Part shown: one piece after another, positions 23,156-33,787 of the stretch
How the letters are laid out: each line of letters begins with the position of its first letter
Numbering within the stretch: the first letter of the stretch is position 1
Origin: Tridacna crocea
Lineage: Eukaryota; Mollusca; Bivalvia; Cardiida; Cardiidae
Assembly (NCBI GenBank): GCA_943736015.1
Contig: OX031068.1
Span: forward strand, 31,120,296-31,184,295
Direction: 5' to 3'
Length of the DNA stretch: 64,000 nucleotides
Notes under the pieces: generated by a model
What the model was told of the DNA's origin: nothing
Databases searched by the model: none
What the model saw: only the letters and a program-made list of their open reading frames with translations
Program-made: the position numbers and the translations under genes

Positions 23156-23340
23156 TTCACCCATTACCACACAATCCCTACTTTTGACGATCCTGTGAAA
23201 GAAGCCTTTTGAAAACATTGTGGGAAAAGGAGAAAATGCTGGTAACCAGCATTTTCTCCATTTCTAACAATGTTTTCTACCCTTCCCATAGCATTTTCAG
23301 TTTTTGAGCCACATTTTATTTGGTCATCTGCAAATCCTCA
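23156..23340 (+). mobile_element. Family A MITE, right end missing
   Basis: CTACTTTTGACG subtype. Stem arm GGAGAAAATGC / GCATTTTCTCC. Confidence 0.75.
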
Positions 23341-23559
23341 CGCAATACAGACACTCGACGATTACAGGGTTACGAAATTTACAGGGTACGAATACACTGA
23401 TATCGAATCTTCCCCATGCCTAATACTATTCGGCCCGATTCATGCAAGTTCTAAAATTGATAAACAGAATGTTTTAAAGATGAATTATGAAAATTTGTTT
23501 AAACCTTTATCGTTTCCAGGCTGCATTTGCATTCCTGCTCATTTTTGTAACTCGCTGGA

Positions 23560-23720
23560 TGCCACACTGCGCACGCGCGGACGACGACAATGAGAAATGA
23601 ACGGGGTTTTTCCCCGACAGTGCTTTAGCCGTTGTCTGCTCAGCAGGTGCTTCTAAAAGGTCCGTTTCAGCTCCTGCGTCGTGTTGGCCAGACTTTTGGA
23701 TGGACCTCTTTTACAGAGTT
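23560..23720. other. Locally GC- and CpG-rich patch
   Basis: In otherwise AT-rich DNA this stretch has many CpGs (for example GCGCACGCGCGGACGACGACG near 23570). It contains no family A or SINE sequence. It lies about 4 kb upstream of the first known exon of the small minus-strand gene, which needs a non-coding exon upstream, so it could be a promoter or first exon. No splice donor or core promoter element can be assigned with confidence. Confidence 0.2.
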
Positions 23721-24143
23721 GTTTCACCCTGTCGCGAATCATTGTTGAACTGATACAACAAAGACAATATATTCTAGGTCGTTTTTTTTTTTTACATAAT
23801 TTATGTAGGGCCTATCTATTACATTTCCGACAGCAGAACTTTATGTCCATAATGGAATGTAATTTGGGGCGGTATCTTTTTACTTTCCATTGCCCGCTTG
23901 ATATAGGCCCACCAAATTAGCATTAGAATAGATTTGCAATACGTTAATTTGGATTAAATAATGTGAAAATAAAATATTGACATTTTAAAATGCAGACAAC
24001 TAAACACAACAACATTGTTTTCGTTTTCTTTGTCTAGGCATCTTTGTGGTGTCTTTGTGTGTCATTTAATTAAGTCTTTGTCATGGTGCACCATTGTGCA
24101 TCTTTGTGGTGTTTCGCATGTTTATATTCTCAAATGCTTGTAT

Positions 24144-24357
24144 AAACCCTTTACCAAACAATGCGACTCTCAGATAGAAGCCCTGTTAAAACATCTTGAG
24201 AAAAGGAGAAAGTGTTGATCAGTATTTTCTCCTTTTCCCACAATGTTTTTTACCCTGCTGGCAACAATTTTCAATTTCTGAATTAATTTCATTTTGTCGT
24301 CTGCAAGTGCTGTCAATTTGGGCCAGTCTAAAATTTTGTCGTTTGGTAAAGAGTTAA
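24144..24357 (+). mobile_element. Family A MITE
   Basis: The left segment has lost ~15 bp around CAATGCGACTC. Right end intact. Confidence 0.8.
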
Positions 24358-24390
24358 TATGGCTAACTTGTAAGTAAGAAACGCGTAGCC

Positions 24391-24707
24391 ATGTCATACA
24401 ACTGTTTTAAGCGGCAAAACTTTCGATCTCATTATTTGAAGCATAAAAGCTCTTACTCCGGTGTTTCATCAACTGTTCAAAGAAGGAAGTGTAATATATT
24501 GTCAGAATCTGAGTCAGATTTAGCATGATAAGTTCGAAATTTCAGAAAAATAGAAATACCTGTATGTGCAAATTGTCACCTGTGATTAATCCTATCAGTT
24601 CACCGCTTTGTCTTCTCGATCCGACTGCAAAGAGGAAGTTTAATTCTAAAAATTTACCGGTTTTTGTCACACGCGCTGACAAGGATATGCAAGATCCCTG
24701 GCTGTGA
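24391..24707 (+). other. Two overlapping short open frames, unrecognised
   Basis: A 45-codon frame from ATG 24391 (MSYNCFKRQNFRSHYLKHK..., ending SESESDLA) stops at a TGA. That TGA overlaps the ATG (24525) of a 60-codon frame starting MISSKFQKNRNT and ending KDMQDPWL. Neither matches the repeat families of the window, and no splice sites were assigned. They could be part of a captured or decayed gene, or chance. Confidence 0.2.
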
Positions 24708-24946
24708 CAACCTATAGTCTCTTTAACACTTTACAAAAATGTATAAATTAAGAAAATATTGTGGACTAGATCTGGTCCAAATCCTAGCTTACAGACAACA
24801 AATTAATGTGGCTCATATCAAATATTGTCTATGCATGGAAAGAAGACAATAATATTAAGAGCATTATTCGATAAAGGGGTAAATTCGTCCCCGCTTATTT
24901 TGTGCATGACTGGTACATGTATACATGTTAAACATGAACATCACAT

Positions 24947-25194
24947 GCCGGTATAATGTAGAGAAATGACCCTCCCCTACATAATGATCCATAGGTCATT
25001 TCTCTACGTAGAGAAATGGCCCGAGGCATTACTCTACGTAGAGAAATGACCCCCGGATTATTTCTCTACGTAAAATTAAGACCCGGGTCATTTCTCTACG
25101 ACTTGAAATTACCCATGGGTAATTTCTCTACGTAGTGAAAAGACCTATCCGTGGCCATTTTGTAGGGAGGGTAATTTCTCTACATTACACCGGC
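24947..25194. mobile_element. MITE made of repeated TCTCTACGTAGAGA palindromes
   Basis: About 34-bp inverted ends (GCCGGTATAATGTAGAGAAA ... TTTCTCTACATTACACCGGC) enclose four to five ~40-bp units. In each unit, TTTCTCTACGTAGAGAAA-type palindromes alternate with GGGTCATTTC/GAAATGACCC palindromes. Confidence 0.65.
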
Positions 25195-25572
25195 TATATT
25201 GCATCAATCAAAGAAATAGTTGTCACAGGCAGTGACAGACAAGTCCAGCAAAGCTTTGCCTGCTGGAAAAGGAAAAAAAATATAAATTGCTACCAGTATT
25301 TTTACCCCAAACCAAAAAGTGTTTCACGATTCCAGTGATGTAAGGTCGTTAATTAGACGATGAAGGCACATGTAGGATTAATAAAAGGTAGCCGTCTGAT
25401 GTATCACACACATGTACATGGAATTTCTGTTTAACTTCAATGGTGGAGAGTGTAGGCTGAGATCGGCATAACACACAGTCTACCTGTAATAGTTTACCAC
25501 TGATTGCGGAGAGTGTGTCTTGTAATAAATCTCGTCATAAAAGAAGTTTTGGTCTGACTTATCTGAACATAT

Positions 25573-25618
25573 CTGAGTGAGTGAGTGAGTGAGTGAGTGA
25601 GTGACTGAGTGAGTGAGA
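25573..25618. repeat. (GAGT)n microsatellite
   Basis: About eleven GAGT units with one GACT interruption. It generates a spurious Ser-Leu-Thr-His repeat frame on the minus strand. Confidence 0.9.
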
Positions 25619-25689
25619 AAGCAAACGAAGAAACTAACATCTGCTCTTTGACAAGGGATCTTATATGTGCATGCAATATTGGTGGGCAA

Positions 25690-25965
25690 CACGCGAAGAG
25701 GGACATTCGGACATTTCCATAAAGTGTCGTCTCGGTCTCGGATCAACTTTTGCAGTCTGGGCAGGCTAATTCGAGTCGGCACTTTACGACTAGAGTCAAC
25801 TTTGTCCTACATTAAACTGTTAGACGCACAAAACAGAAAAATAATTACATAAAACGGAGATTGTCGGCTCGAATTAGCCTGCGCGGACTCCGCAGGCTAA
25901 TTCGAGACGACATTTTACACAAATGTCCGAATGCCCCTTTTGGCGTTTACAGTCCCAATTTCCAC
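25690..25965. mobile_element. Foldback-type repeat with CTCGAATTAGCCTGCG stem
   Basis: Arms AAATGTCCGAATG.. and CTCGAATTAGCCTGC occur at 25700-25790 and inverted at 25868-25965. The central palindrome at 25868-25906 has 16-bp arms. Confidence 0.5.
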
Positions 25966-26317
25966 ATAAAAAGATGTTTTTAGTCGAGAAAAAATTTCGG
26001 AGAAAGTTAAAGTAATGACCATCAGCACTCACCATGTTTAAAAAGCTTCTTTCTCTCACTCGTGGAGATTTAGGCCCCAACGATTGCTTGGCAAAAGGGT
26101 CAATAGAAATTTTAACAGTTATTAGTGAGAACATTATCCATGAGAAGACATTTTTAACACCGTTTCAAGTTCATACTCATGTTTGGAGTTAAGAATTAGC
26201 GACCTCGCCCCTTAGACTGGATTACCTGACCTTGAATCTACTTAGCAAAAGCGTAATAGGAGATGCACATAAGGGTAGTCTGATCTTGAAATATACCTTA
26301 CAAATTCTGATTATGGT

Positions 26318-26546
26318 TTAATCCATTACCACACAATCCCTGATTTTGACGACCCTGAGAAAGAAACGTTTAGAAAATATTGTGGGAAAAGGAGAAAATG
26401 CTGGTAATCAGCATTTTCTCCTTTTCCCACAAAATTTTCTACCCTATGAAAGTAAAATTGCACCATTTGGGCCACTTTGAAATTGTCGTCTGCAAATGCT
26501 TTCAATTTTGATAGGTCTAAGATTTTTCCGTGTGGTAATGGGTTAA
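26318..26546 (+). mobile_element. Family A MITE
   Basis: Intact. The stem reads AATATTGTGGG / CCCACAAAATTT. Confidence 0.85.
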
Positions 26547-26689
26547 GTATATGTTATACTAATGAAGCTAAATTTATGACATAAACAATTCTCTTCCTCT
26601 GCAGGTCAAAAATATAAGTTCGGCAGCATAATTATATAGGTTGAAAACCAATAAGAAATCACATAAATCCCCCCCCCACTCCCTCTCCA

Positions 26690-27100
26690 TATGAAAAGAT
26701 ATAGAGGATATTTGTTTTTTTCGGTGAAAGATCGAAATTTATTTCATCGAGTGGACACCATCGGTAATATTTTCACCGAAAAAAACATATATTCTATTTA
26801 TTTCATGCTTTTAACCCTTTCTGGGAGGAGCTTTATCAAAATTCAGTACAGTTCTTTTCCCTTATTCCCCGTGGCGTACCCCTCCCGCATAGCAACGTTA
26901 CGTCAAGCGCGTGAAATGTAAGGTATATATTTATATATGACGTCATATTTCCCATCTAGTTGTTAGGCACGCGCAATTTACCTAGGCAACAAGAACGTGA
27001 AAATCGGTATTTTCACTGGTGGTATCAGTGTAAGATCGAGAAATATTTTCACTGCCAATTCTCGATATCCTACCGGAAAGCATGAAATAAATAAAAGAAA
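26690..27100. repeat. Cluster of inverted repeats around TTTTCACCG / CGGTGAAA
   Basis: A hairpin GTTTTTTTCGGTGAAAGA...TTTTCACCGAAAAAAAC lies at 26715-26790, and an opposed TCGAGAAATATTTTCACTG / ATTCTCGATATCC pair lies near 27030-27070. Both are flanked by inverted copies of TTATTTCATGCTTTT / AAAGCATGAAATAA. This suggests one large palindromic element, ends unresolved. Confidence 0.4.
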
Positions 27101-27157
27101 TTAAAAAAAAAAATGAAACATTGGCAAATTGAGGGTGGTAGATGTTACAATTCATGT

Positions 27158-27376
27158 AAACCTTTGCCACACGACAATAGATTGGACTGGCCGATTTTGT
27201 ATAAAAATTACAAGTAGAGCAATTAACTGGATGTCTTTGAAAGGTTAGAGAATGTTGGTGGAAATGGAGAAAACTGAAATTGCTGGTCTCCAGCATCTTC
27301 TCCTTTTACAACTATGTTTTCTAGTTAGTTATCGGCCAGGGTCATTAAAATTAGTGAATTTGTGGAAAAGGGTTAA
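27158..27376 (-). mobile_element. Family A MITE, diverged
   Basis: CACACGACAATAGATTGGAC start. Stem imperfect. TTAA end intact. Confidence 0.65.
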
Positions 27377-27650
27377 TTTTTAATTGCATAATTCTTAATG
27401 TAATGGGAATCCCATTATCATGAAAAATAACAATTTATTATTGTACGATCGGTCTGAGCGTTAGTCGGTCGCTAGCAGAGAAATTACATGTAATAATTGT
27501 TTGAAAATAGTGAAAAAGTCAGGTCATTCACACATTATTTCTTATTTCACCCATATAGGCTGCTAAGCGCGACTCATTGATCGTTAGCAGACAGTGTAGA
27601 TCGAGATCAGACTGCACAGAACATGAAATTTTATTCCCGAAAACATAACT
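27377..27650. repeat. Direct duplication, copy 1
   Basis: Starts AATTTTTAATTGCATAA and runs through GTACGATCGGTCTGAGCGTT to TTCCCGAAAACATAAC. Paired with 27880-28196. Confidence 0.8.
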
Positions 27651-27879
27651 TTAACCCTTTCCCATACAATCCCTGGTTTTTACGGGTCTAAAAAAGTAGC
27701 CTTTTGAAAACATTGTGGGAAAAGGAGAAAATGCCGGTAACCAGCATTTTCTCCATTTCCCACAATGTTTTCTATCCTATCATAGACAGAAATCATCTTT
27801 TCAGTAAGAGTTGAATTGTCGTCTGCAAATGCTTTCAATTTGGTCTAGTCCAAAAGTTTGTCGTTTGGGAAAGGGTTAA
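27651..27879 (+). mobile_element. Family A MITE between duplicated segments
   Basis: CCCATACAATCCCTGGTTTT subtype with TTTACGGGTC. Nearly identical to the copy at 50749-50976. Confidence 0.9.
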
Positions 27880-28196
27880 TTTGTAATTGCATAGTTTTTA
27901 AAGTAATGGGAATTATCACGAAAAATAACAATTTATTATTGTACGATCGGTCTGAGCGTTAGTCGGTCGCTAGCAGAGAAATTACATGTAATAATTATTT
28001 CAAAATAGTGAAAAAGTTGTCAGGTCATTCACACATTATTTTTTGCCTGATTTTAACCCATAGGCTACTTAGAAGCGCGACTCATTGATCGTTAGCAGAC
28101 AGTGTAGATCAAGATCAGACTTTACAGAACGTGCAGTCTGATCTTGGATCTAAACTGTCTGATAAGGAAATTTTATTCCCGAAAACATAACTTTAA
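27880..28196. repeat. Direct duplication, copy 2
   Basis: High identity to 27377-27650, but with a longer GCAGTCTGATCTTGGATC hairpin segment near 28130-28165. A family A MITE separates the two copies. Confidence 0.8.
28060..28196. repeat. GATCAAGATCAGACT hairpin repeat
   Basis: CAGACAGTGTAGATCAAGAT facing GTGCAGTCTGATCTTGGATC. Related hairpins occur at 30190-30275, 30340-30415, 38725-38790 and 61375-61490. Confidence 0.5.
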
Positions 28197-28579
28197 AACA
28201 GCTATAATTATGGTTTTACTATAAGATTGAAAATATCATTTTAGCTATATTGCAGAGGGGTTAAATTGTCATTTTTTGCCAGCAACCAACACTTCGGCCG
28301 ACAACACAATATTTACCAGGTTTTCATCTTCAATATATTTTCTTTACATTTCAATGGCATGATTTTAATGTAGAAATAGTTGTAACACTAGCTTTGTATT
28401 TTTTTCAGGCTATTACGGGGCTCGCTTCCGAATGAAAATTTGGGACGTTTTTACTAAGAACGGGAGGGTATGACTGTTGGATGTTTTGGCTGGGGGACGT
28501 TTAATAAACTGTTGACGAAGTTACTTCCCGTCAAACAGGCACTCGTAAAAACTCGGCCCATTCCGTATTTCGATCGGTT
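28197..28579. other. Unassigned stretch with an exon-like micro-frame
   Basis: After a good acceptor (TTTTTTTCAG, ends 28409) a short open run reads YYGARFRMKIWDVFTKNGR before GTATGA at ~28467. This could be a small exon or chance. Confidence 0.2.
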
Positions 28580-29505
28580 CCGGGCTTGTTCGTCCCAAAA
28601 CCAGTTCGTCCCTGGGCTTGTTCGTCCCTGGGCTTATTCACCCGGGCTCGTTCGTCCGGGCTTGTTCGTCCCACACCACCGTTTCGATCTTATTGAAATA
28701 TAATCGCTTTGTGCCCTCCAAAGTAAACTTTTATTTTTAACATGCAAGTACTTTGAACAAAAACTTACTCATGCTTTGATTTTGCCTCACTTGAAGTCGT
28801 ATTTTGAACAGAACAGAAACTGAATATATGATTCAAGACTTTAACACACAATGTCTCCGCATCACCTTTGGCCTAGACTAGCGGCCTCACATTACATAAC
28901 AATATTTACTGAAAATCCATATACATGTTCATGTATGTATATATGATTTCTTATTTAATATCTTTCCTAAATACCATGTGGGGATGACGTCATTGGCATT
29001 TCTCATTTACTTTAGTTTCATCTCAAAATGTAACGATGGGAATGACAACATTGATATTTTTTCTTTTACTTAGTTTAGTTTAAAAATATTTATTTTACAT
29101 CGATTGAGAAACAAGTTCTGACAAGTTATACTAATACAAGTTCTGACAAGTTATACTAATCTCTCTCGATTCTGCTTCCTGGGAACTACACCAGTACTCG
29201 CGCCGAATGCCCCGGGAATCAAACTCAGGACATTTTGGTTATGAGGCCGATGCTCTACGTCACAACCACGGACACCACATTTCTTTCACTTTGGTTTCTT
29301 CTATAAACGTGATGGGGATCTTTTTTTGTACAGTTATAATTAACTTTGGTTAATTATATCTGCCAACTTATGTTGGCAGATACATAAGTTGGGACGAACA
29401 AGCCCGGATCAACGAGAAATCAGTTGGAACGAACAAGCCCGGACGAATGAGCCCGGACGAACAAGCCCGGGCGAACAAGCCCAGGGACGAACAAGCCCGT
29501 TACCT
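28580..29505. mobile_element. Foldback element with GGGCTTGTTCGTCC arms
   Basis: Five to six units of GGGCTTGTTCGTCCC at 28585-28670 face five to six inverted units of GGGACGAACAAGCCC at 29390-29505. The interior holds a SINE (29086-29277). The architecture is the same as the 8566 element with another unit sequence. Confidence 0.65.
29086..29277 (-). mobile_element. tRNA-derived SINE, second family
   Basis: Box A-like GTGACGTAGAGCATCGGCC and box B-like GAGTTTGATTCCCGGGG. The 25-bp block ACAAGTTCTGACAAGTTATA + CTAAT is duplicated in tandem near the tail. Confidence 0.7.
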
Positions 29506-29939
29506 TTCGATCTAAATTCAAGTGCAAAGTCTGACGGCGGCATTATGGAACGCAATTAATCTTCAAAGATTATATCAATTATAAAATCTTTTGACAGTTC
29601 TAGCAAGGGAACCCTCTTGTTCGTTTAAGTTAAGCTCATACGGCAATGTACGAGATCTTACGGAAATAGCCGAAACTGTTTGATGATTGCGCAATGTTTT
29701 GAAAAGATATGTATCAAATTATAGAAACAAGACGATTGCACAATTCTGGCCAATGCAATTTGCAACCTATTTTAAGACCGTATACCCGAATAGGTAGGTC
29801 ATTTTGATAAGTCTTAATAGATCGAAACAACTAGAAGATCTACAAATTGGTTTAGAAAATTCGATTTAAGAAGGTAAGACCTATCTTTTTATATATTCTG
29901 TATTTACAACTTTCAAGTTTCATAATCATAGCACAAATT

Positions 29940-30169
29940 TTAACCGTTTACCAAACAAGAAAATTCTAGACATGTCAAAATTGAAAGCATTTTGCAGACA
30001 ACAACAATAAGAAACATGACTGAAAAACTGAAACTTGAATTACGGAGAGTAGGAAACATTGTAGGAAGAGGAGAAAATGCTGGTTACCAGCATTTTCTCC
30101 TTTACCTACAATGTTTTCAGAAGACTTCTTTCCAAAGGTATAAACCAAATGTTATTTGGTAGGGGGTTA
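29940..30169 (-). mobile_element. Family A MITE, TAGG/CCTA stem
   Basis: Arms GTAGGAAGAGGAGA and TCCTTTACCTAC changed in step. Confidence 0.75.
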
Positions 30170-30174
30170 CTGCA

Positions 30175-30420
30175 TAGGTTACTAAGCGCGACTTGGTGAC
30201 GTTTAAATTGCAGACAGTGTGCATCAGGATCAGACTACACAAAACATTTAGTCTGATCTGTGATCTACACTGTCTGTTGGGGCATATTTCCCCTAAAAAA
30301 GTATACCTACCTTTTGAATCAGCAAAATTTGGGTTTTTAAGGACTGTATAGATCAAGATTAGACTGCATGTTCTGTGCAAATCTTTGATCTACACTGTCA
30401 GATAAGCAGATATTATTCCC
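30175..30420. repeat. Two GATCAAGATCAGACT-type hairpins
   Basis: Both consist of AGTGTxxATCAxGATCAGACT with a facing AGTCTGATCTGTGATCTAC-type arm. Opening GGTTACTAAGCGCGACTTGG matches 28063-28085. Confidence 0.5.
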
Positions 30421-30772
30421 AAAAACTCAACTTTGTATCAACAATATTTGGGTTATTAATATGGTATTGAAAATGTTAGTTATATTGCGGTCTAAGGGTT
30501 AAAAAGTTTCATGTCACATACTTTGTAGGATTAGTGTCCAAAATAGTACGGTACTTTGTATCAAAACGCTAAAAGTTTACGAGACTTGGTGTGCTAGTAC
30601 TAAAACAGGGGTAGACGGGTTCACCCACGGGTAACAGGAGCATTCATACCTTGGCAAACTCGTACCCCAATTGCAATGGTATGGGTTCTCCAGGCAACTC
30701 GAAACCTGCTACACACTGAGAGATAATGCAACAGAACTATAGAGACTGTGATAAAAGTCTTCATCTAGTGCA

Positions 30773-31004
30773 CTAACCCATTACCAAACGACAAAATTTT
30801 AACCTGGTCCAAATTGAAAGCATTTGCAGGCAACAAAATGAAAGGGACAGAAAAATTGAAATTTGTTTTGTGAAGGGCAGAAAACATTGTGGGAAAAGGA
30901 GAAAATGCTGGTGATCAGCATTTTCTCCTTTTCCCACAATGTTTTCTTAAGGCTTCTTTCTCAGGGGCATCAAAAGTAGGGCTTGTGTGGTAATGGGCAA
31001 TTAA
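30773..31004 (-). mobile_element. Family A MITE
   Basis: Intact, CTACTTTTGA subtype, with centre CTGGTGATCAGC. Confidence 0.85.
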
Positions 31005-31033
31005 GATATATTATTTGCTTCTGGACTGTGTTT

Positions 31034-31195
31034 ATGTCAGAAAGTAGCTTGGAAAGATCTACTGATTACATGGTGTTTAATGCCAGTGACCGTCATCAAG
31101 CCTCGGAAAAAAAATGGCTGTGCCAGGGTTCGAACCCTGGACCCCCAGTTCTCAAGTCCAGCACGCCTCTGAATGAGCTACTGATTGGAAAGAGA
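31034..31195 (-). mobile_element. tRNA-derived SINE head with perfect B box
   Basis: Minus strand GTAGCTCATTCAGAGGCGTG (box A-like), CTGGACTTGAGAACTGG, then GGTTCGAACCCTGGCACAGC (box B, perfect T-stem). It is not a functional tRNA gene, because no acceptor-stem pairing with a proper 5' arm is seen. Confidence 0.6.
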
Positions 31196-31245
31196 GTTAC
31201 TCCAGGAATGCATGGATGGGTAGATGCGTTTTATGCCCTGATATT

Positions 31246-31474
31246 TTAACTCTTTACCACACAATCCCAACTTTTAACGACCCTGAGAAAGAAGCCTTTT
31301 GAAAACACTGTGGGAAAAGGAGAAAATGCTGGTAACCAGCATTTTCTCCTTTTCCCACAGTGTTTTCTACCCTTCCCATACCAAATCTTAATTTTTCAGT
31401 CACCTTTATTTCGTTGTCTGCAAATGCTTTCAATTTCGACCAGTCAAAAATTTTCTCATGTGGTTGAGAGTTAA
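31246..31474 (+). mobile_element. Family A MITE, CACTG/CAGTG stem
   Basis: Intact. Confidence 0.9.
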
Positions 31475-31497
31475 CAAAGATAGTGCTAAAAACAACT

Positions 31498-31722
31498 TTA
31501 ACTCTACCAAATGACATTTTAGACCAGTCCAAATTCAAAGCATTTGCAGGTGACGAAATAAATGTGGGTAAAAAAAATGAAACTTGTTGTTGGAAGGATA
31601 GAAAACATTGTGGGAAAAGGAGAAAATGCTGGCGACCAGCATTTTCTCCTTTTCCCACAATGTTTTCAAAAGGCCTCTTTCAGAAGGTTGTTAAAAGTTG
31701 GGATCATGTGGTAAAGGGTTAA
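31498..31722 (-). mobile_element. Family A MITE
   Basis: Perfect stem with CTGGCGACCAGC centre. A short deleted copy (31719-31821) is attached through the shared TTAA. Confidence 0.85.
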
Positions 31723-31826
31723 CTCTGTACAAACAAGACAAAATTCTATTTGAATGTTTTCTTAGGCCTTCTTTTTCAAGGTCATTAAAACAGGGGAGTG
31801 TTTAGTCTTGGGTAAAGTGAATTATT

Positions 31827-32051
31827 TCTTTACCAAATGACAAAATTTTAGACCATTTCAAATTGAAAGCATTTGCAGACGACAAGTAAAACATGACTCA
31901 AAAATTAAAATTTGTTTTTAGGAAGGGTAGAAAACATTGTGGGAAAAGGAGAAAATGCTGGCTACCAGCATTTTCTCCTTTTCCCATAGTGTTTTCTGAA
32001 GGCTTCTTTCTCAGGGTCATCAAAAGTAGGGATTCTATGGAAATGGGTTAA
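31827..32051 (-). mobile_element. Family A MITE
   Basis: Stem CATTGTGGG / CCCATAGTG. Left TTAA mutated. Confidence 0.8.
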
Positions 32052-32149
32052 GTAAATAGACTGCTCTTTTAAGGGTTTGATATATCGTGGTAAAAGGAGG
32101 AAATGCTGTTTTTTTTTTTAAATTTCCAAAACTTGTTTTCTCAAGTTTG

Positions 32150-32374
32150 TTAACCCTTCATCACACACTTCCGGCTTTTTTTGCCATGGGGAAAAATAGG
32201 CTTTTGAAAACATTGTAGGAAAAGGAGAAATTGCAGGCAACCAGCATTTTCTCCTTTTCCTGCAATGTTTTCTGACTTATCAAATAGAGATCATCATTCA
32301 AGCTAAATTTCATTTTTCATCTGCAAATGCTTTCATTTGGTCAGGTCCAGCATTTCGTCATTCTGTAAAGAGTT
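32150..32374 (+). mobile_element. Family A MITE just upstream of the HEAT gene
   Basis: CATCACACACTTCCGGC start. It ends 24 bases before the putative 5'UTR exon. Confidence 0.75.
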
Positions 32375-32445
32375 GAAACGGGGGATTGTTTTATTAGGAA
32401 ATAACTTGCGCAAACTGAAACTTTCTGAAAAAATTTTATAGAAAC

Positions 32446-32676
32446 ATGATGTCGGAAAGTGAAATCCTTGCCCTGGGAGAAAGTGAAGCCATTCGTTTGT
32501 GTGAGAAAACAACCATTATAGAAACCATAATTTCTTTGACAAAACATCACAGCGCACGGGTCAGACAACGAGCCCTGAAAGAAATGTGTCCCTGCAGAGT
32601 CAAAGAAGACTTGTCCGATTTCTGGGACAGGGTCGTGGAGATGGTCAGTGATGAAGCTCCAAATGTCAGATATCAG
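32446..32676 (+). CDS. HEAT-repeat protein, exon 1
   Basis: The ATG at 32446 opens 77 codons ending at a strong GTAAGT donor (32677-32682, phase 0). There is an in-frame TGA 30 bases upstream (32416-32418). A possible 5'UTR acceptor (TTTTATTAG) ends at 32397. Residues 37-49 (ARVRQRALKEMCP) and 68-77 onward (SDEAPNVRYQ) have the helix pattern and conserved Arg/Val of HEAT or armadillo repeats, with FWDRVVEMV between them. The protein is a single short solenoid of about 129 residues. Such units usually act as protein-binding scaffolds. Similar one-domain HEAT proteins exist in other animals, but I cannot name an orthologue. Confidence 0.85.
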
Positions 32677-32740
32677 GTAAGTTTCAGTTGCCCAATCCTG
32701 ACTTTTTATAGAGACTGAGAAAGACGCCTTTTTCAAACAT

Positions 32741-32967
32741 TTAACTCTTTAACACACAATCCCGAGTTTTAACGACCCTGAGAAAGAAGCCTTTTGAAAA
32801 CATTGTAGGAAAAGGAGAAAATGCTGGTAACCAGCATTTTCTCCTTTTCCCACAATGTTTTCTACGCTTCCCAGAACAAATTTCAATTTTTCAGTCACCT
32901 TTATTTTGTCGTCTGCAAATGCTTTCAATTTGGACCAGTCTAAAATTTTCTCGTGTGGTAGAGTTAA
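32741..32967 (+). mobile_element. Family A MITE in the HEAT-gene intron
   Basis: Intact, 64 bases after the splice donor. Confidence 0.9.
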
Positions 32968-33024
32968 GGAGAAAATGCTGGTAACCAGACTTTCTATATT
33001 GGATGCATTTGTAAGCAATAAATA

Positions 33025-33244
33025 AATCCTTTACCACAAAATCCCAAATTTTAATGACCCTCCTCAACTGTAGATTTTTTTTTATAGTTTTGTAAGGGTC
33101 ACCAGCATTTCCTCCTTTTTCCACAATGTTTTCTACCCTTTCAATGACAAATTCAATTAGATTTATCTGAACCTTATTTGATTTGTTGTCTGCAACTGCT
33201 TTGAATTTGGACAAGTTCAAAATTTTGTCGTTTGGTAGAGTTAA
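33025..33244 (+). mobile_element. Family A MITE in the HEAT-gene intron
   Basis: One stem arm lost. The right TTAA is shared with the next copy. Confidence 0.75.
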
Positions 33245-33468
33245 CTCTTTACCAAACAATCCGTACTTTTGACAACCCTGAGAAGGAAAGCCTTTGAAAA
33301 CATTGTGGGAAAACTAGAAAATGCTGGTAATCAGCATTTTCTCTCTGTTTCTCACAAAGTCTTCTACCGTTTCCAGATCAAATTTCAATTTTTGAATTGA
33401 ATTTATTTCGTCTGCAAATGCTTTCATTTTGGACTAGTTCAAAATTTTGTCGTCTGATAAAGAGTTAA
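33241..33468 (+). mobile_element. Family A MITE in the HEAT-gene intron
   Basis: Both TTAA ends. Stem slightly decayed (AACTAGAAAATGC). Confidence 0.85.
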
Positions 33469-33571
33469 TTGGTAGTCTGGTATTAGGTAAAGAGTTTAGC
33501 TGCTGAAGTAATACCAAAGTTGTATGCAGGTTTTATTTCTTGGTTAAAGAAAAACATGAAAATAATGTAAT

Positions 33572-33764
33572 CAGAGCCCCAGACAGAGGGAGTGATATTT
33601 GATTCCAAGATTGAAAATATCAATCATTCTCGGCCAAGCCCCATGTTGCGGGTACTCTTTAAAATAGTCTCATTAAGACATTTCTAATGAGTACCCATAA
33701 CATAGGGTTTCAAAGAGAAATAATGGATGTAGAAAACCATCACTCACTTTGATCTGGAGCTCTG
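33572..33764. mobile_element. Family B MITE next to a splice acceptor
   Basis: CAGAGCCCCAGACAGAGGG to TGATCTGGAGCTCTG, flanked on both sides by ATGTAAT. The right flank forms the DNA just before the HEAT-gene exon 2 acceptor. Confidence 0.8.
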
Positions 33765-33787
33765 ATGTAATCTTTACAAATCAACAG

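Noticed and set aside
25480-25782. Minus-strand frame of 100 codons with Ser-Leu-Thr-His repeats
   Set aside because: Translation of the GAGT microsatellite and of the neighbouring foldback repeat.
28985-28996. Additional TGACGTCA-like sites (26940, 28985, 61262)
   Set aside because: Isolated octamers in AT-rich or palindromic repeat sequence, with no associated gene start.
31125-31195. tRNA gene suggested by GGTTCGAACCCTGG
   Set aside because: Only the T-arm and a box A-like segment are present, without a pairing acceptor stem. It continues into a SINE body.
31254-31658. Frames of 60-134 codons containing VENIVGKGENAGYQHFLLF and relatives
   Set aside because: All come from family A palindromes, which lack stop codons in some frames. 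They occur on both strands at nearly every copy.
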